From NCBI RefSeq assembly GCF_041260155.1, contig NC_091930.1:36081763-36145762 (forward strand): DNA of 64,000 nucleotides. Direction: 5' to 3'. This DNA is from Ptychodera flava. Lineage: Eukaryota > Hemichordata > Enteropneusta > Ptychoderidae. Under the pieces are notes generated by a model. That model did no database searches and had not been told where the DNA came from. It saw only the letters and a list, made by a program, of their open reading frames with translations. A program made the position numbers and the translations under genes. Position 1 is the first letter of the stretch. Each line of letters opens with the position of its first letter. Below, piece by piece: positions 1-34,212 of this stretch.

Positions 1-241
1 AGTCTTGCCGCAAATTTATTCTCACCGGTGTCATAAAAAGGTTAAATTTGTTAATATTGTCACAGGGAATTATCAATGAAGATAAAGGCCCATCGTATAT
101 TATACATTTTAGCTTTTAACAACTCAATAAATGAAAATGTTTGAGCACGAGTTACTCATGCATAAACGACTCGCACGTGGCGACACCTAGTCATATATAT
201 AAATTCGCGCTCGTTCACAAAGAATTACTGCTACTTCTCAC

Positions 242-5039
<4,798 letters not shown>

Positions 5040-5310
5040 GGCGGACACTCACCTATCCTCGGAGTCTCTTAAATCTTCTTTAGAATGTTAAATTTTAACC
5101 ACGGATTACAAGTGCCTGGACGCCAATTAAAGTTCTGGTGAAATCATCCCGTTCTTGTGACTGAATATCATCCAGGGGGCAATATTATTACACTCGCAAC
5201 AGAATTGCAACATTAAAGTAGGCGCGAGTGTCAATTTTTCTGAAATTTCTATGCGCAGGTTTTATCGGGTCATTTTGCGACACACAGGTCCCGCCCTCAG
5301 CGGGGGTCAT

Positions 5311-5333
5311 GATTGGCCAACTTTGACGTCAAA
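5311..5333. promoter_or_regulatory. CCAAT box and CRE-like site upstream of gene A
   Basis: GATTGGCCAA (inverted CCAAT) lies 5 bp from the palindrome TTTGACGTCAAA with a full CRE core, about 285 bp upstream of the gene A ATG. Plausible proximal promoter elements; function is inferred only. Confidence 0.35.
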
Positions 5334-6638
5334 ACAGAGTTCATTTACATCGAATAGCAGTCCCACGCCGCCTTATCTCTGCCCGGTATCCGCTAACAAA
5401 ACAAAACAAAGTCAGTTTAAGTCTCTTGTGCGCGATGACTCTTGAGCCAGGCGCGATCGAGGCGCCTCAGCACCGCTGCGTATTCACAGCTAGCATATTC
5501 ATACCAATGATTTAAACTTCTGTAAGTGAAAACTCTCACAAACAAATGTCATAAAACTAGTAAAGGAGTCGATTTTGTACTGCCCGAATTGGTTCTACAC
5601 ATGCGCGAATCGCAAATGTAGGAGCGACTGCATCGAACGTCGAAAACCCGAAGGAAATAAGCCGTTTCTTTGAAAAGTTAAGAATTTTTGAAAATCGCAG
5701 TCAAAAAACTGTCATAATCCGACTTTTCTGGAGTATATTTTCTTTTAGAAAGTTTCGAGAAGATGGTTAGAATTTTTGCCATGAAACAATATATATTTAT
5801 TCAAATGACCCGATTCCCTTGACCGATCAGTTCTACCCAATGTCAAGTCAATAACGCTACACAACAATATTACTGTAGACAGGTTTTTTATGCACGGTGT
5901 ATTTTGCACATTTTGACAAGTTGGTTGGCATTTTGGATAAAATATTAAAACATCAGGTAAGAAAGAGATATCAGTGCATTTGGAAAGCAGATATGTATAC
6001 TGGGACTTCCCGAGATCGTGTGACTGTGTATAAACTATTACACAAGACCTGAAAATGGCAATAAATAGTAATGAGAGTTGATCATATACTTCTCGATTGC
6101 GGCCGGGCAAAGTTGCATCGCCTGTGCATATTGCGATCGCAACGCTAGAGTTGAGCGATTAAATATAATTCCTCAGGCCCAAAATCGTTTCTGTCATTTT
6201 ATAATCTGGTGACCAACTGCTAGAAAATTGTGATCCATCTTTCGCATACGTTTAGTAGGCGCATTTTTAAAATTGTCTGCTGCTTTTCTTAGTAGTAGGG
6301 ATTGGCATTGTTTTTCGGTCGCACTCGCGCATACGGAACCATGGCTAGGCCTCGCGGCCCAGCCGCTGATACATGAGTCTGTGAATCTGCCCGTGCCTGA
6401 GTTGATCCTAGTTAGTTTTTTCCTGTTTCGGTCACTCCAAAAAAGTGACCGTAGTCCCTTCTCCTCCTCTTCGTCCCAGTTAATGTCCATTTACAAAGTA
6501 GCACGCTTACATCTTGATACAGAGTTCGTGAAGTACAATCTGGTATTTCGTGACTATAAAAGCCTCACAACGATTCAGATACAATGGTTGATTAACTTAG
6601 GCACGTTGTCAAGCGAAACTCATCTTTTTAAGGTAGTA

Positions 6639-6656
6639 CACACATACATACATACA

Positions 6657-6690
<34 letters not shown>

Positions 6691-6785
6691 CATACATACA
6701 TACATACATACATACATACATACATACATACATACATACATACATACATACATACATACATACATACATACATACATACATACAT

Positions 6786-6818
<33 letters not shown>

Positions 6819-7071
6819 TACATACAACATACATACATACATACATACATACATACATACATACATACATACATACATACATACATACATACATACATAC
6901 ATACATACATACATACATACATACATACATACATACATACATACATACATACATACATACATACATACATACATACATACATACATACATACATACATAC
7001 ATACATACATACATACATACATACATACATACATACATACATACATACATACATACATACATACATACATA
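6639..7071. repeat. (CATA)n tetranucleotide array upstream of gene A
   Basis: About 430 bp of CATA repeats with a small CACACA interruption near 6803-6815. Long open frames here (YIHT or MYVC repeats) are artefacts of the array. The right flank matches the right flank of the array at 16273-16471, so the two are duplicates of one locus. Confidence 0.95.
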
Positions 7072-8372
7072 CTAGAGTCAGAACAGCGATGAAATCGATT
7101 TCAGTCAACTTAATTTATTACGCTCTGTAATCATCATTAAGACTGCATGAGGTTACCAGTTTTAAATGATCTCAATGGCAATATCGATTCACTGTGCATG
7201 AAAATGTATATTGCCTGATTAGCCCCGGGAAAACTCGAAGTGTGACCGATTTTATAAACTGATTTTATTATACCTTTTACATGAGAATGTTAATCAATGG
7301 CGATTTCAGTGGTGTTCGATCTGATCAGCGCTTTCGAGCAATTTAAGTGAAAAGGGCTCCAATAGCGTGTTCGGCTAGCAAACGCATCGAAAGAAACGGG
7401 GATGGGTAAAGACGATGTAGCTTGTGCCATACTGTGTATTTAATTCTTCAAGCAGTACAATATCTGGTTTAAAACGAATCATTCGTGTATTTTTGGCCAT
7501 TATCTCAGTTTTTCCTGTAGGGAAAGACCGTTAGATTGTTGGAGGAAGTTGCTACAATAGGGGGAAATCTGCAAAGGCAAATTGCCAACGAAATATTTCA
7601 GTGCATATGCTGATTTTTGAACAAATATATTTACACAAAGGTCGCCTCATAACGTTAAGGAAAAACCAAAGGTAGTGTGCACGACGCACTAAAAAAACTA
7701 ATGTGGCAAATGTCGGAGCGGGAAAAATCATCTTGCATATCATTGTATCCACGATTGAATGGTATATCTCACTGGCTTATGGCCATTTCTCTGTTAATCA
7801 CAATTTGATCACGTTCGTTCCGGGTACTAACACTTGGTGCTATTGCACTCTTATATTTCAACGACTGCGTCTGACAACTCCGCTACGGCTGTTTGTTTTC
7901 GTCTTCTTTGTACTTTGCTTTTTCCTCATCCTCCGCTGCTGAACATGATTGTGTCGCGTCTGTCAAGAAATCGAGAACATAAGATGACCAAATGTATGGA
8001 AAATTGAAATGGACACGATACTAATTTCACTACATTTATAGCCTTGGAATGAAAAAATCCTGTACTATTATCATCATCATCATCTAATTTTTTGAACTGT
8101 GCGTGAATTTCAAAAAAATGACAATGTCTGTTACCTGTATGTTTCATCAACTTAGGAATGAAATCATTCCAGAATGCACACTCCTTGGCTTTCAGAGCTC
8201 GTTTGGTTTCCATCTTTAGTGACAGATCTTTGTACTCTAATCCGGGTACTTTGAAGAGAGGCCATTCTGTTTGCTTCTCATCTTCCGACAATTCTCCGTC
8301 AATATCGGATAAGTTGGGGTTTCTGAAAAATGGGTTGGGAATTGTCATAGCGTCTACATTTTTGTCTGTCTA

Positions 8373-8735
8373 TCTGTATGTATGTATGTATGTATGTATG
8401 TATGTATGTATGTATGTATGTATGTATGTATGTATGTATGTATGTATGTATGTATGTATGTATGTATGTATGTATGTATGTATGTATGTATGTATGTATG
8501 TATGTATGTATGTATGTATGTATGTATGTATGTATGTATGTATGTCTGTATGTATGTATGTATGTATGTATGTATGTATGTATGTATGTATGTATGTATG
8601 TATGTATGTATGTATGTATGTATGTATGTATGTATGTATGTATGTATGTATGTATGTATGTATGTATGTATGTATGTATGTATGTATGTATGTATGTATG
8701 TATGTATGTATGTATGTATGTATGTATGTATGTAT
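8373..8735. repeat. (GTAT)n array in intron 6, gene B
   Basis: About 360 bp of GTAT repeats followed by GGAT repeats to 8768. It begins about 50 nt upstream, in the gene sense, of the exon 7 acceptor at 8322. Confidence 0.95.
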
Positions 8736-10520
8736 TCTAGGGACGGATGGATGGATGGATGGATGGATGTACGTACATATTGATAGATGTATGTCTTCGA
8801 TTATCGTTGGTGATTTACAGAGAGATGAATAAAAGTCAGAGGAATAGTTTTTTAATCAGAGAGACAAGATCGAAATGGCTGGTTTTCGCTCGTTAAAGAA
8901 AATATACGAGAAGAATATATGTATCAAAACGCCGATTTAAGGACGGATTTGAGACGTAATTAGATTAATTAGCAATATCATCCGATCATTCTATTATACG
9001 TACTGACATTTGCATTCCCACTCTGATTTTCAAGCCTCAACCAGCAAATACATAATGCCAATTAATGGTAATCTTACCCTGTCTTAGCGAAGTTTGTCCA
9101 ATACTTCATGATCTTTAAAGTCAGCGTGACCTCATCATCAGGCATTGTCCAGTTCATCGCACTGTCGAAATGATAACCGAACACGAAGGGAACGTCCTCC
9201 GCGTGCGTAGCTTTCAACCATTTCATCTTAAAGAGCGACTGGGCGGGTGTGTGGGTCATTAGATATTTGTACACTTTGGAGCCAGCCTGGAAGTGTGCAC
9301 GTGCTGACAAATCGGCGGGGCACACGAAGTACAAGTCTCCGTTCGTCTGACTTAATGCTTCGACGTAATCGGCGTCTTCCGAATCTGCGTCCTCCCAGTT
9401 GACGTACATGAGCTTAATGGCGTCGACCACGGCTGGGTTGGTGTTTTTATCACTTCCCAAAAAGAGAGACGACACCGCTTCATAAGTGGTTTTGTTCATG
9501 AAGACCTCCGTGTCATTGGCGTTATCAAGAAAAAACATAATTAAGAATGCCATTCCTTCATCAGCCAGTGATCCGATCATAATGTCGGTGCCCCTCTTTG
9601 GAAAGCTGCGGTCTCGAATGAGATCCTCGGGTGACGCGGTGAGGAAGTTTCCGTCAACGACTGGAGAAAATGGAATCAGAAGGTCTGCTATTCCAGTAAC
9701 ATTGGCCAGTTTTCCCTATGGAGAGAATCCAATATAAAGAAAGGTATGCTATTATTCATAATAACTTCTTGTCGCGTCTTGAAACTACTTGTGAAATAAG
9801 TATTTCTGAATTATTTGATAATCAGCGGAAATTTGAGTTTCGCTCGTTTATATATTATATGGACCCTATTGGTTTTTGTGTTTGGCCAATACATGGGTAA
9901 CTTCACATAACACATCGGGCTGGCTTGCCGTCATACCATGTCTATAATTACATAGTTCATTAACAGATCAGGTCAAACGGTGTAGGATGTTAGAGTGTAA
10001 GTTTTAGTAAAATGAGCAAAAACAGAAAGGGTAAAGTGTACATTATATTAAGTTTAATCTTGAAACTATTTGAATTTTGTTCGAAGGATTATTAACTTCG
10101 CAAAGTCTTTGAGTCAAAACAAAATTATTCTGCCATCTCTTTATAACACGTCAGGGTTTACAAAGACTTGGTTTTATGAAACCGAGACAAGCTGCTATCT
10201 CGGCTATAAGAAAATGGAGATCTGAAACAAAGATCAGCGCAGCGTATTTGTGATTCGCCACGAAAGAGCAGTAGTATCGTACATTCAGAGATACACACTC
10301 AAACGCAGAGAGAGAAACACACATACAGAGACCGTTAATTCTTACATTTTCCACATTTCCTGTTTCTGTAAGATCTTCAGCAGACGCGCCACGTAAACAC
10401 TGAATCAGTTCCTCCGATGTGTCTTTCTCGCAATCGACCAGTTTACCAACGCCGTGTGCTATCTTGTTTTGCTTGTTTTATCACCAATGAAGAACCCTGG
10501 CATAGTCGATGTTCCACTCT

Positions 10521-10640
<120 letters not shown>

Positions 10641-10662
10641 AGGGAGGGAGGGTAAGAGGTGA

Positions 10663-10695
<33 letters not shown>

Positions 10696-11559
10696 TAGGC
10701 GGACATGCAGGTAGAGAAAGCCGGAGAGAGAAACAGACATGCAGGCAGAAAAAGCCATAGAGAGAAACAGACACGCAGGCAGAAAAAGCCAGAAAGGGAA
10801 ACAAAGGTGTTCAAGAAGTGAATTGAGATACAGAAGAATATGGAAAATAAGACGAACACTGTTAACTGTTTATTGTTCGGGAAGCCACCACAAACTGCAA
10901 ACCTCTAGCATTTGGGATAAAGCTTAAAACAACCAAGAACTACGTAAACTATAAAAATTACGTTCAGTTAGCACTTTGGTCGTCGGTCGTAACAGTTGGT
11001 ACGCTATCCTTCAGGGAAATTGTACAATTATAAGGCAAACATATTGCGTTGAATCTCAGACGTTATTATGTGTACCATTAATCATGGAACTCTGCGAAAA
11101 AGGCTATTTAGAAGAAAGATAAAATTGTCATCATTCTCCAAAACATTCTGATAATGCAACCCATAATGGTTTTAGATAGAAATTTCCCTCGAAAACAGTT
11201 GTAGTCTTCTTAAAGCGTGGTTTGGTGATACATCCCTATCAGCTATCGTCTGCAAGTTTAGAGTGTCTCTGACAAATAGTGTTTCTTGGAGACAACATTA
11301 ATTGCAGATGTTTGAGAAATAAGGACTACCGCTTTCACTTACGTAAAATAATGAGAGGACATGCTCAGAGACGTCTAGAAGTTAAAGTCACGGACTGGCC
11401 AATAATGCACTGTACTGACCAGCTAAATAACAGGTTAAAATTGATCCCTACATCACAAGTTTTGCAGAGTACATGCTTTTATAATGGTAATATATTTATA
11501 AATCCAGTGTGCCTAGGAACAACAATACCTTATACGTGACAGTGTGATTCCAGACCAAT

Positions 11560-11783
11560 TTAACCCTTTGAGTGCCAAAGTCAATTTTTGTCACCTTAAA
11601 AAATATATCCCAGTCAGTTTTTTTTCAGATTTTTGCCTAAATATTGATAAAAAACTGTAGCCAATGCAATGTGGTTTCCATTTGGTTCAAAATTATGAAA
11701 AAATTACAGAAAAATTCATATAAATGTGTAAATGTTGCACTAAAATTTTGATGGAAAAAAATTACAGCATTCAAAGGGTAAAT
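11560..11783. mobile_element. TTAA-flanked MITE in intron 4 of gene B
   Basis: Terminal inverted repeats TTAACCCTTTGAGTGC and its complement (GCATTCAAAGGGTAAA) bound about 220 bp of A/T-rich DNA. At the same site C, D and E read CAATTTAATACA with no insert, so this is a real insertion at TTAA. TTAA targets are used by piggyBac and Kolobok types. Confidence 0.8.
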
Positions 11784-12298
11784 ACACCGGCATATATCAA
11801 TTTCATCTCTAGCTCAATATTATATTACCTCCATTATTGCACGCTGAAACAGACCGTCGGTCAAAGGAGATAACATAAGATATTCGGCACTTATTCCTCC
11901 GGCACTTTCGCCGAATATCGTCACTTTGTTGGCATCTCCGCTGAATGCTTTAGAACGAGAGCGAATAAAAATAGAGTCAGTGCAATGCATAATGTGAAAC
12001 ATTCTTGACAATGGATCTAGAAACACAATTTTTTAATCCGTTAAAAATTTGAATTCCAACACGAGATCAATACCTGCTATGTTGTCTTGAACCCACTGCA
12101 AAGCCAACACTTGATCGAGGAAACCATAATTACCGGTGACGTGTCCATCACCTGTTGGGGAAAACAGATTAAACTTATTGGATTCTGAGTCAATTTTCGT
12201 TGGTCATATGATGTAAAACTTAACAACCAAAACTGCCTCTCACAATTGTCAATCTCATGACGTTACAAACCACAAGCAGAGTCATGTTAGTATCTGCT

Positions 12299-12612
12299 TA
12301 AGATTGTATACGCCTCTATTGCTCAAACTTTCCTCAATGAAATATTCAACCGTTCCCTTACCAAATCAAGAATACAATTCAGAGGTCACCGTGCAGAATT
12401 TATTACTAGAAAGGAAAAACTACCTACAATGTACCGATATTTTAAATTAAAAATAGCCGCCATTCCCGTGTTAACTTAATGGAGAAAAAAAAATTTTCGA
12501 GTTCGTGTTACTCAAAGAGTTTTAAAATGAGCCCCCCGCAAGTGGTAGACTAGGACAGTGTTGAACTAGTTTGAGAGTCCAAATATGTCCACCAGATGCA
12601 TTCTACCTTACA
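12299..12612. mobile_element. GGTAG-type MITE, intron 2 of gene B
   Basis: A degenerate copy of a roughly 300-360-bp family recognised by ends like TTAAGGTAGTACGC and ATTCTACCTTA and by a central AAATGGCCGCCAT-like motif. Present in the same intron of C, D and E, so it predates the gene duplications. Confidence 0.6.
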
Positions 12613-12650
12613 CCAACCATTTTTGATATTATATTGGTTTCTGGGATGGA

Positions 12651-12656
12651 ACTTGC
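12651..12656 (-). other. GC splice donor of exon 2, gene B
   Basis: The intron 2 donor reads GCAAGT on the minus strand, directly after the phase-1 G of the LSTG codon. Copies C and D have GTAAGT at the same place. GC-AG introns with an otherwise strong consensus, as here, are usually spliced normally. Confidence 0.7.
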
Positions 12657-12813
12657 CGGTTGACAAATAGCCGAAGGGTCCGAGTCGATAATTAATTGTC
12701 ACCACGATGACGTCACCAATGGCAGCCAGAGCCGTGCCGTTGTAGCCGAATCCACCAGAGCCGATGATGAGCCCGCCACCATGGATCCATACCATGACAG
12801 GGAGTTTATCTGC

Positions 12814-14976
12814 CTGCGGAGTGAAAAAATATATAAAAAATTTAATGCCATAAGGTGAACTTTGATGTTTTAACACAGTTTTGGTTCCTTATTTTGAAAT
12901 ATAATTCATTCTGACGTACTGGCAAAGTGTTTGAGTCTCCAATGCCTTGAGTTGAAATTACTATCAATAAAGCCTCGATTCGTCAATGTTGTACGATGAT
13001 ACTGTATAGATAGGTGAGCTAAGGTCTGGCTAAGATTGATTTTCCAACAACACCATCGCAAATTTTACTTGATTTTACTTGCGCTATTCCTGCGAGGCTA
13101 ACACCATGGAGTTAGCACACGGCCTAAACGCTAATACTTAGTATTTCGTCACACTTTAGGGAGAAATAGGAGACAGTTGAAATGTTAATCTTTGTTTACT
13201 GTAGCTAACCATTGAGTTCATTGATTAGCAATGCTAGCAATAATGGCCAATATTATTTTGCACTCCCATGCTTTGTAAACAACGCGGCTGACACGCCCTC
13301 TTTAAATTCAGACACAGCTATTTAGTAAATCTGTAAAACAAGCAAATATCATGCACTAGATTGCGTCAATTTGTGAGTTTGAGCCTGCTCATTTTCGATG
13401 AGGATATTGTATAAATCGTGTAAATATAATTTTCTTATTACATTCAATCACAAATGTTGTTGGCCACATGCCGGCAAAATGATTTTGTTCTCTGACTTGT
13501 TTCTGTTCAAAATGTCGTGATGCCTGTACGGACTTGCGGCAACGCCTCGCTCAGTGCTCTGTTTGAAGTGTGAGCACTTTCCAGCCGAGAAATCGTGAGA
13601 TTTAAGTGATGGGAAATGCCATATATTTGGCCAAAAAGGAAAACCTATAACACATCTCATCTTTTCCTCTAAATAATCGAACTTGATGAAACCAAAATAT
13701 ATCAGCGGGGGTCAAATATTCAATCGATATTTATCTTTCTTTTCGAGAAATATGGCTACTTTTTTTCAGACAAAATTATTTGTACTTTTGTTTACTAAAT
13801 ATATTCACTGTTTCGTAAAGTTATCTTGATTTGCTATAATATAATGTTGGAATAAACTTATCTTTTTAAACAATGCTGTGTCAGATCTAAATGGCGCACA
13901 GCATTTGGCCGATGAATATCTTCCATTGATATTGACTCATTATTCGTTGATCTGCATTCTGAAATTATGTCTATTATTACAATTTTCATAAAGGAATAAC
14001 ATTCCTTAGAAAATTGACCAATAGATAGAGTCGAAGTCCAAAAGCCGTTCGGAAACTTTGGCTATTTTTTCTCGTTCACTCAAAACACAAAAAGAATAAA
14101 CCGGGTGCTCAAAGGTCACGAAACTATCTGTACAAGAGAGTGTCTGCAAGAACCAGCGCCCTCGGTACAAACAATATCACATGTACAAGAGTGGCGTACT
14201 TCAAGCACTATGCACGCTTTGTAGTGTCTGCATGGTACCTATTGAGTGTTGACACGGTCGCTTTTGTCCCGAGTTCTATATAAAGGTCGAACACCCTCCT
14301 TGGACTTTGGCCGTCTTTATAATGCCCTAGCCGGTCTCACATCGGACGGCGTACTCCTAACGTCATTGAAATTGAGTGCACTGTGAGTTGGTAGTCTTAT
14401 TATACATTTTTTTCAAGGCAATGAGTTACAAAGCAGAGGGCTCAAAGAAACATTTCTATAGGGACGAAGAGCATTATACTATATGCTAACAGTGTATCAT
14501 CCCTGTCACCCTGACTGTAAATATGAAACATATCTGCCAAAAAATGCCTCGTAATCTCAAAATCTGAAATATGTAAAGTAGGGCAGTTATTTTATGTTTT
14601 TATCTCCTTGTATGGTAATCCATATCGTCGTCATGTGGACGAAATAGGGCAAGGCTCAATGGCAGTTATTTAAAGCAGCTGTCCTCGCTCCCTGATTCTC
14701 GCATCAGTGGTTTTGACATTGACTGTTTATATGATTAAAGTCCTTTGTTCTCCTATGAAATTTGGGTACAGTTAGTAAATTTGCTTAGAGATAAAAGTTG
14801 ATAAAAACCAGCCCCCTTAACGATTCGTAGCCAAGGAGTAGGTAGCTTATTTAACACATACAGAACGGTAGATCGAGAAGAGTTCAGGTTGTCAAATTTC
14901 AATGTACATGTTAAAGAACTTTATTTCCTCCGACTTCTATACCCTGGTGGTGGCCAGTATCATGTTAGGAACTTAC
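12814..14976. other. Intron 1 of gene B
   Basis: Unique-looking AT-rich sequence. The part around 14080-14400 has counterparts in intron 1 of C (32870-33130), D (42960-43090) and E (58420-58690), so it is old intron sequence. No gene or element is resolved. Confidence 0.5.
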
Positions 14977-15379
14977 CCCTGTCTGTGGTGCAAATATGTT
15001 CAAGTACAAGCAGTCCTCGCTCTTTGGTTCTTCCACCGGGAATATTGGATTTGCCGGTTGCATACAAGCGTTACCAACTTCCTTAGCATCGCGAACTCCC
15101 TCCCAAGGGCTTTTCGCCTCGGGCGCTCGGAATCTCAGGCCACCGACCGGTGGTTCGGCAAAGGGTATACCTTGAAAGACGTGCACTGTGCGCTTGATCT
15201 CAACGTCTTTGTGCGCAAACTCCACCACTCTGCCGGCGACTTTTCCCGCTTTCAGCTCTACGATCGGATCATCGGCGGCAACGGAGACAAGCAGCGTAGC
15301 CACAAACACGGCGATTCGTACGGCGGCCATAGTAGTACACATGTCACCTTTTTTCGACGCTGTCGATTGGGAAATACTG

Positions 15380-15443
15380 TGACGTCACACTTTAGGTCAA
15401 CATTAACTGAGCTCTTTATCTGTGACCTCAGAGCGGTGAGTCA
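15380..15443. promoter_or_regulatory. CRE and AP-1 sites upstream of gene B
   Basis: TGACGTCA at 15380-15387 (38 bp beyond the first in-frame ATG, with ATTGG just inside) and TGAGTCA at 15437-15443. Both are perfect consensus sites and are kept at the same places in gene C. Confidence 0.4.
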
Positions 15444-16272
15444 TTCATAGTGTCCAATCAGAAACTCAGTGATTCAGAAACAAGCTACAAATAATGGTAC
15501 CGCAGGATTGCTTATTCAAGTATTTATGTAGATGGAGCAATTGTATCTTGAAATGTTTCGACACAGAAAAAAAAATTAGAAACGAAGCATTGTTCAAGCA
15601 AACTATAAAGCACCCACATTGTATTGACAAATGTATATATTAAAAACATACATTATTTTTCAATAAGTATCATCCCAATTCGCGGTGACCATCGCCACTT
15701 AAACGCTAACGTGTCTTTCAGTCCTGTACTGTCATCCAACAATGGAATTTTAAACTTAGATTTAACAATCGGTGTCTTCCAGCGTGTACTGTCAGCATTG
15801 GGACTTTTAAACTTGTCATCAACACCTAGGAAAGACGACTACTTTTAACTCACCCCAAATTAAATTTGTCGAGAAGTATTTCCAGATATGGACGACCCTT
15901 GGTATACCTGGACCATTGTCGTCGAGAAGTGGACCCCCGGTTCGACTTTGCGGGGTCGTGGCTCTTTGACTGAAATAAAACACGACTACTAGTAGAAATC
16001 TCAACCCGGTCCAAACAAACGGCGAGCAGGCGAAAGAAATTTCGGCTTAATTTCCAGCCCGGCAAAAAATAATATCGGGCCAACATACTACTGGTAAATA
16101 AAATACGACGAATGCATTTATGTATTTTTTTTGGTAGTTAATTGATATGAAAGGTACATGTACAAAATAATAAAATGCAATGTGACGCTTACCATTGAGT
16201 GGTATGAATTAGTTAGAACAGACACAGATTAGCCAGTTTTCTCTACTTACTACTTCTTGAGCGTTACATGTG

Positions 16273-16471
16273 ACATACATACATACATACATACATACAT
16301 ACATACATACATACATACATACATACATACATACATACATACATACATACATACATACATACATACATACATACATACATACATACATACATACATACAT
16401 ACATACATACATACATACATACATACATACATACATACATACATACATACATACATACATACATACATACA
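16273..16471. repeat. (CATA)n array upstream of gene B
   Basis: About 200 bp of near-perfect CATA repeats, the paralogous counterpart of the array upstream of gene A. Confidence 0.95.
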
Positions 16472-17809
16472 TTGTCACTCAGAACAGCGATGAAATTGAC
16501 GCCAGTCAACATTAATTGATAAAAAACTGTAATCACCATTAAGACTGCATCAGGTTACCGTTTTACATGATCTCAATGGTAGTGTCGATTCACTGTACAT
16601 GAAATTGTGTCTCGAAGTGTGACCTATTTATAAACTTATTTGATAATACCTTGTACTTGACAATGTTAATCAATGGCGATTTTAGTGGCGTCTGATCAGT
16701 GCTTTCGCGCAATTTAAGGGTGATCGAGCCACTAAATTTTTTACCAACAATTTTCGTTATTTTCTCTAACAGTGAGACTTATATGTGTTATATGTGAGGA
16801 TGAGATTACGACCAAAAAAAAATCAATATGTCACCAGATTAATTTGGCAGCTAGAAGGATTTGAAATACACCCACTTTATCCCATTCGAATGACAGAGAT
16901 TATGGATCTCCCGTAAGCGTTGCCCAACCCGATATATTTACTTCCAGTCCCTTTCTTGAAATGCTGCACTTGTTTTATTTACATGTGAACCACATTGAAT
17001 AATAAATGAAACTTTTAGCTATTGTTCTGCTGAAATGTGCATATGAATTTAAATTATCACTTCTCAGGCCTTCCAAAACAACAGTTAAAGGTGTTGCAAA
17101 CTTAAAAGTAATGACCACGCGTTATCCATACTTTATACAATTTTTTAGATTATATTTGCAATCCATCACTTTTGTTTATTTTCACATAAATTATTGCTCA
17201 GATATTGCACATTGTATGCATCAACTAAAAATACGGGGTCACAAGCCTATTTACGATGCTTCATCGCTGAACACCACCCTCTCCCTATATGTGAAATGGG
17301 AAAAATCACAATGAGAAATATGTCTTTTCAAATTATTTTGTTGGGATTTTTAATTACTTTGTAAATATATCGACATTCATACATTTAAACATACGACTCG
17401 AAGATAATTTAATGATATCGATCATTCAATCATCACTTACAACGTCCGCTTTCATGCTAAAAGCTCTGAGAAAAAGCTGTATGAAGATAGGTTTTCCATC
17501 AAAACCACTGTGTAATTTTTACAGTGAGCACGGTCTCGTACAGTGGACGCGCGCGTCATATAGTGCGCGTTCGATTGTTTGCAGCTATGATGACGTAGCA
17601 AGTGACTCGATACCTTTAAAAGTATACAGTCACCTGTAATCTAAATACGCCAATAGATGGTCAAAGGGGCGCTCCTTGGTATTCAAAATGCCCATGTGAG
17701 GGCGCTGTTTTTAAAAAGCGGCCACCCGCTTAAAATCTGAGATTAGATTTCTTTCTGTCCATGATAACTGGCGAAATGGGAACAGGTGACAGTATCCCTT
17801 TAATGTAGC

Positions 17810-18163
17810 TCACGCCTCGAAAGTGAAAGACTTAAACTTTTCCTCAAATTTACCTAGAGGAATCTTTCAACCATTCTCTTTCAAAATCAAGAATAAAAAC
17901 CGCGTGGTCATCGTGTAAATTTTATTACTAGAGAAACAAATAACCCAAGATTTACAGATATTTGAAACTCAAAATGGCCGCTATCCCTGTGTTAACTCTA
18001 TGGAGAAAAAAATATTTTTTCGAATTTCAAAAAACTAAGATGGTGAAAAGATTTCTTACATCAAAAGCTTTGAAATGAACCCCCATAAGCAGGTCAGAAA
18101 AGAATTGAAAAAGTCAGAGAGTCCGAATATCTGTCCCCGAGGCGCGTTATACCTTAAGTGAAA
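17810..18163. mobile_element. GGTAG-type MITE between genes B and C
   Basis: Same family: starts near GCTCACGCCTCG, contains AAAATGGCCGCTAT (about 17970) and ends GAGGCGCGTTATACCTTAA. Confidence 0.65.
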
Positions 18164-18690
18164 GGGTTTTCAATTTACGACTTGCAAACACATCGAAAGA
18201 AAGGAGAGACATGAAGATGACGTAGTGCGTGCCCGGCTGTGCATTTCATTCTTCAAACAGTACAATATCTGGTTAAAAACGAATTAATTCGTGTATTTTG
18301 GTCATTATCTCTGTTTTCTGTAGGGAAAAACCATAAGATTGTGGAAGGAAGTGGTAAAAAATAAGGCAAAATCTACGAGGAAAAACATGCCAAAGAAATA
18401 TGTCAGTAGCTATGCTGATTTTGAAAAAAATATTCACACGAAGGTCTTCTAATAATACTAAGAAAAAAAACTAGTATGAGTGACGCACAAAAACAGGAAA
18501 AAAACTAGTATTGCAAATGTCGGATCGGGTTAACCCTCCTGCATCTCAGCATTTACCCACGACATAATGGTATATCTCACGGGCTTATGGGCATTACCCG
18601 AATAATCTGATCACATTCGTCCCGGGTACTAGTACTTGGTGCTGTTGCACAATTATATTTCAACGACTGCGCATGCGTCTGACAGCTCCG

Positions 18691-34118
<15,428 letters not shown>

Positions 34119-34164
34119 CGTACACATGTCACCTCTCTTTGACGCTGTCGATTACGAAGTACTG

Positions 34165-34212
34165 TGACGTCATAGGACTGACCTCTACTCCTGCGACCTC
34201 AGCGGTGAGTCA
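34165..34212. promoter_or_regulatory. CRE and AP-1 sites upstream of gene C
   Basis: TGACGTCA at 34165-34172 and TGAGTCA at 34206-34212, matching B. The aligned positions of D and E read TGACATAA or TGATATAA and TGAGTATT, so neither site is kept there. Confidence 0.4.

Larger units (their letters stand above)
5040..7882. other. Intergenic A-B
   Basis: 5' flank of A and 3' flank of B. It contains the CCAAT/CRE sites and the CATA array. The part right of the array (7072-7320) matches 16475-16700 in the B-C gap. No gene seen; a 98-285-codon frame through the CATA array is artefactual. Confidence 0.6.
15331..18690. other. Intergenic B-C
   Basis: Holds the B promoter region, the CATA array (16273-16471) and a GGTAG-type MITE (17810-18163). 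Frames at 17006-17314 and 17412-17639 show no recognisable domain. Confidence 0.55.

Noticed and set aside
6639-7071. Long open frames of YIHT or MYVC repeats (also at 8373, 16273, 37969 and 53005)
   Set aside because: They are translations of tetranucleotide microsatellites, open in several frames and on both strands, with no start context or non-repeat domain.
14278-14286. TATATAAAG as a TATA box in intron 1 of B
   Set aside because: It lies inside an intron on the opposite strand, and the paralogous introns do not keep it.
14889-15450. Plus-strand frames opposite exon 1 (also 33675-34167, 4767-5091, 59209-59430)
   Set aside because: They are shadows of minus-strand exon 1, which has the family signature, splice sites and signal peptide.
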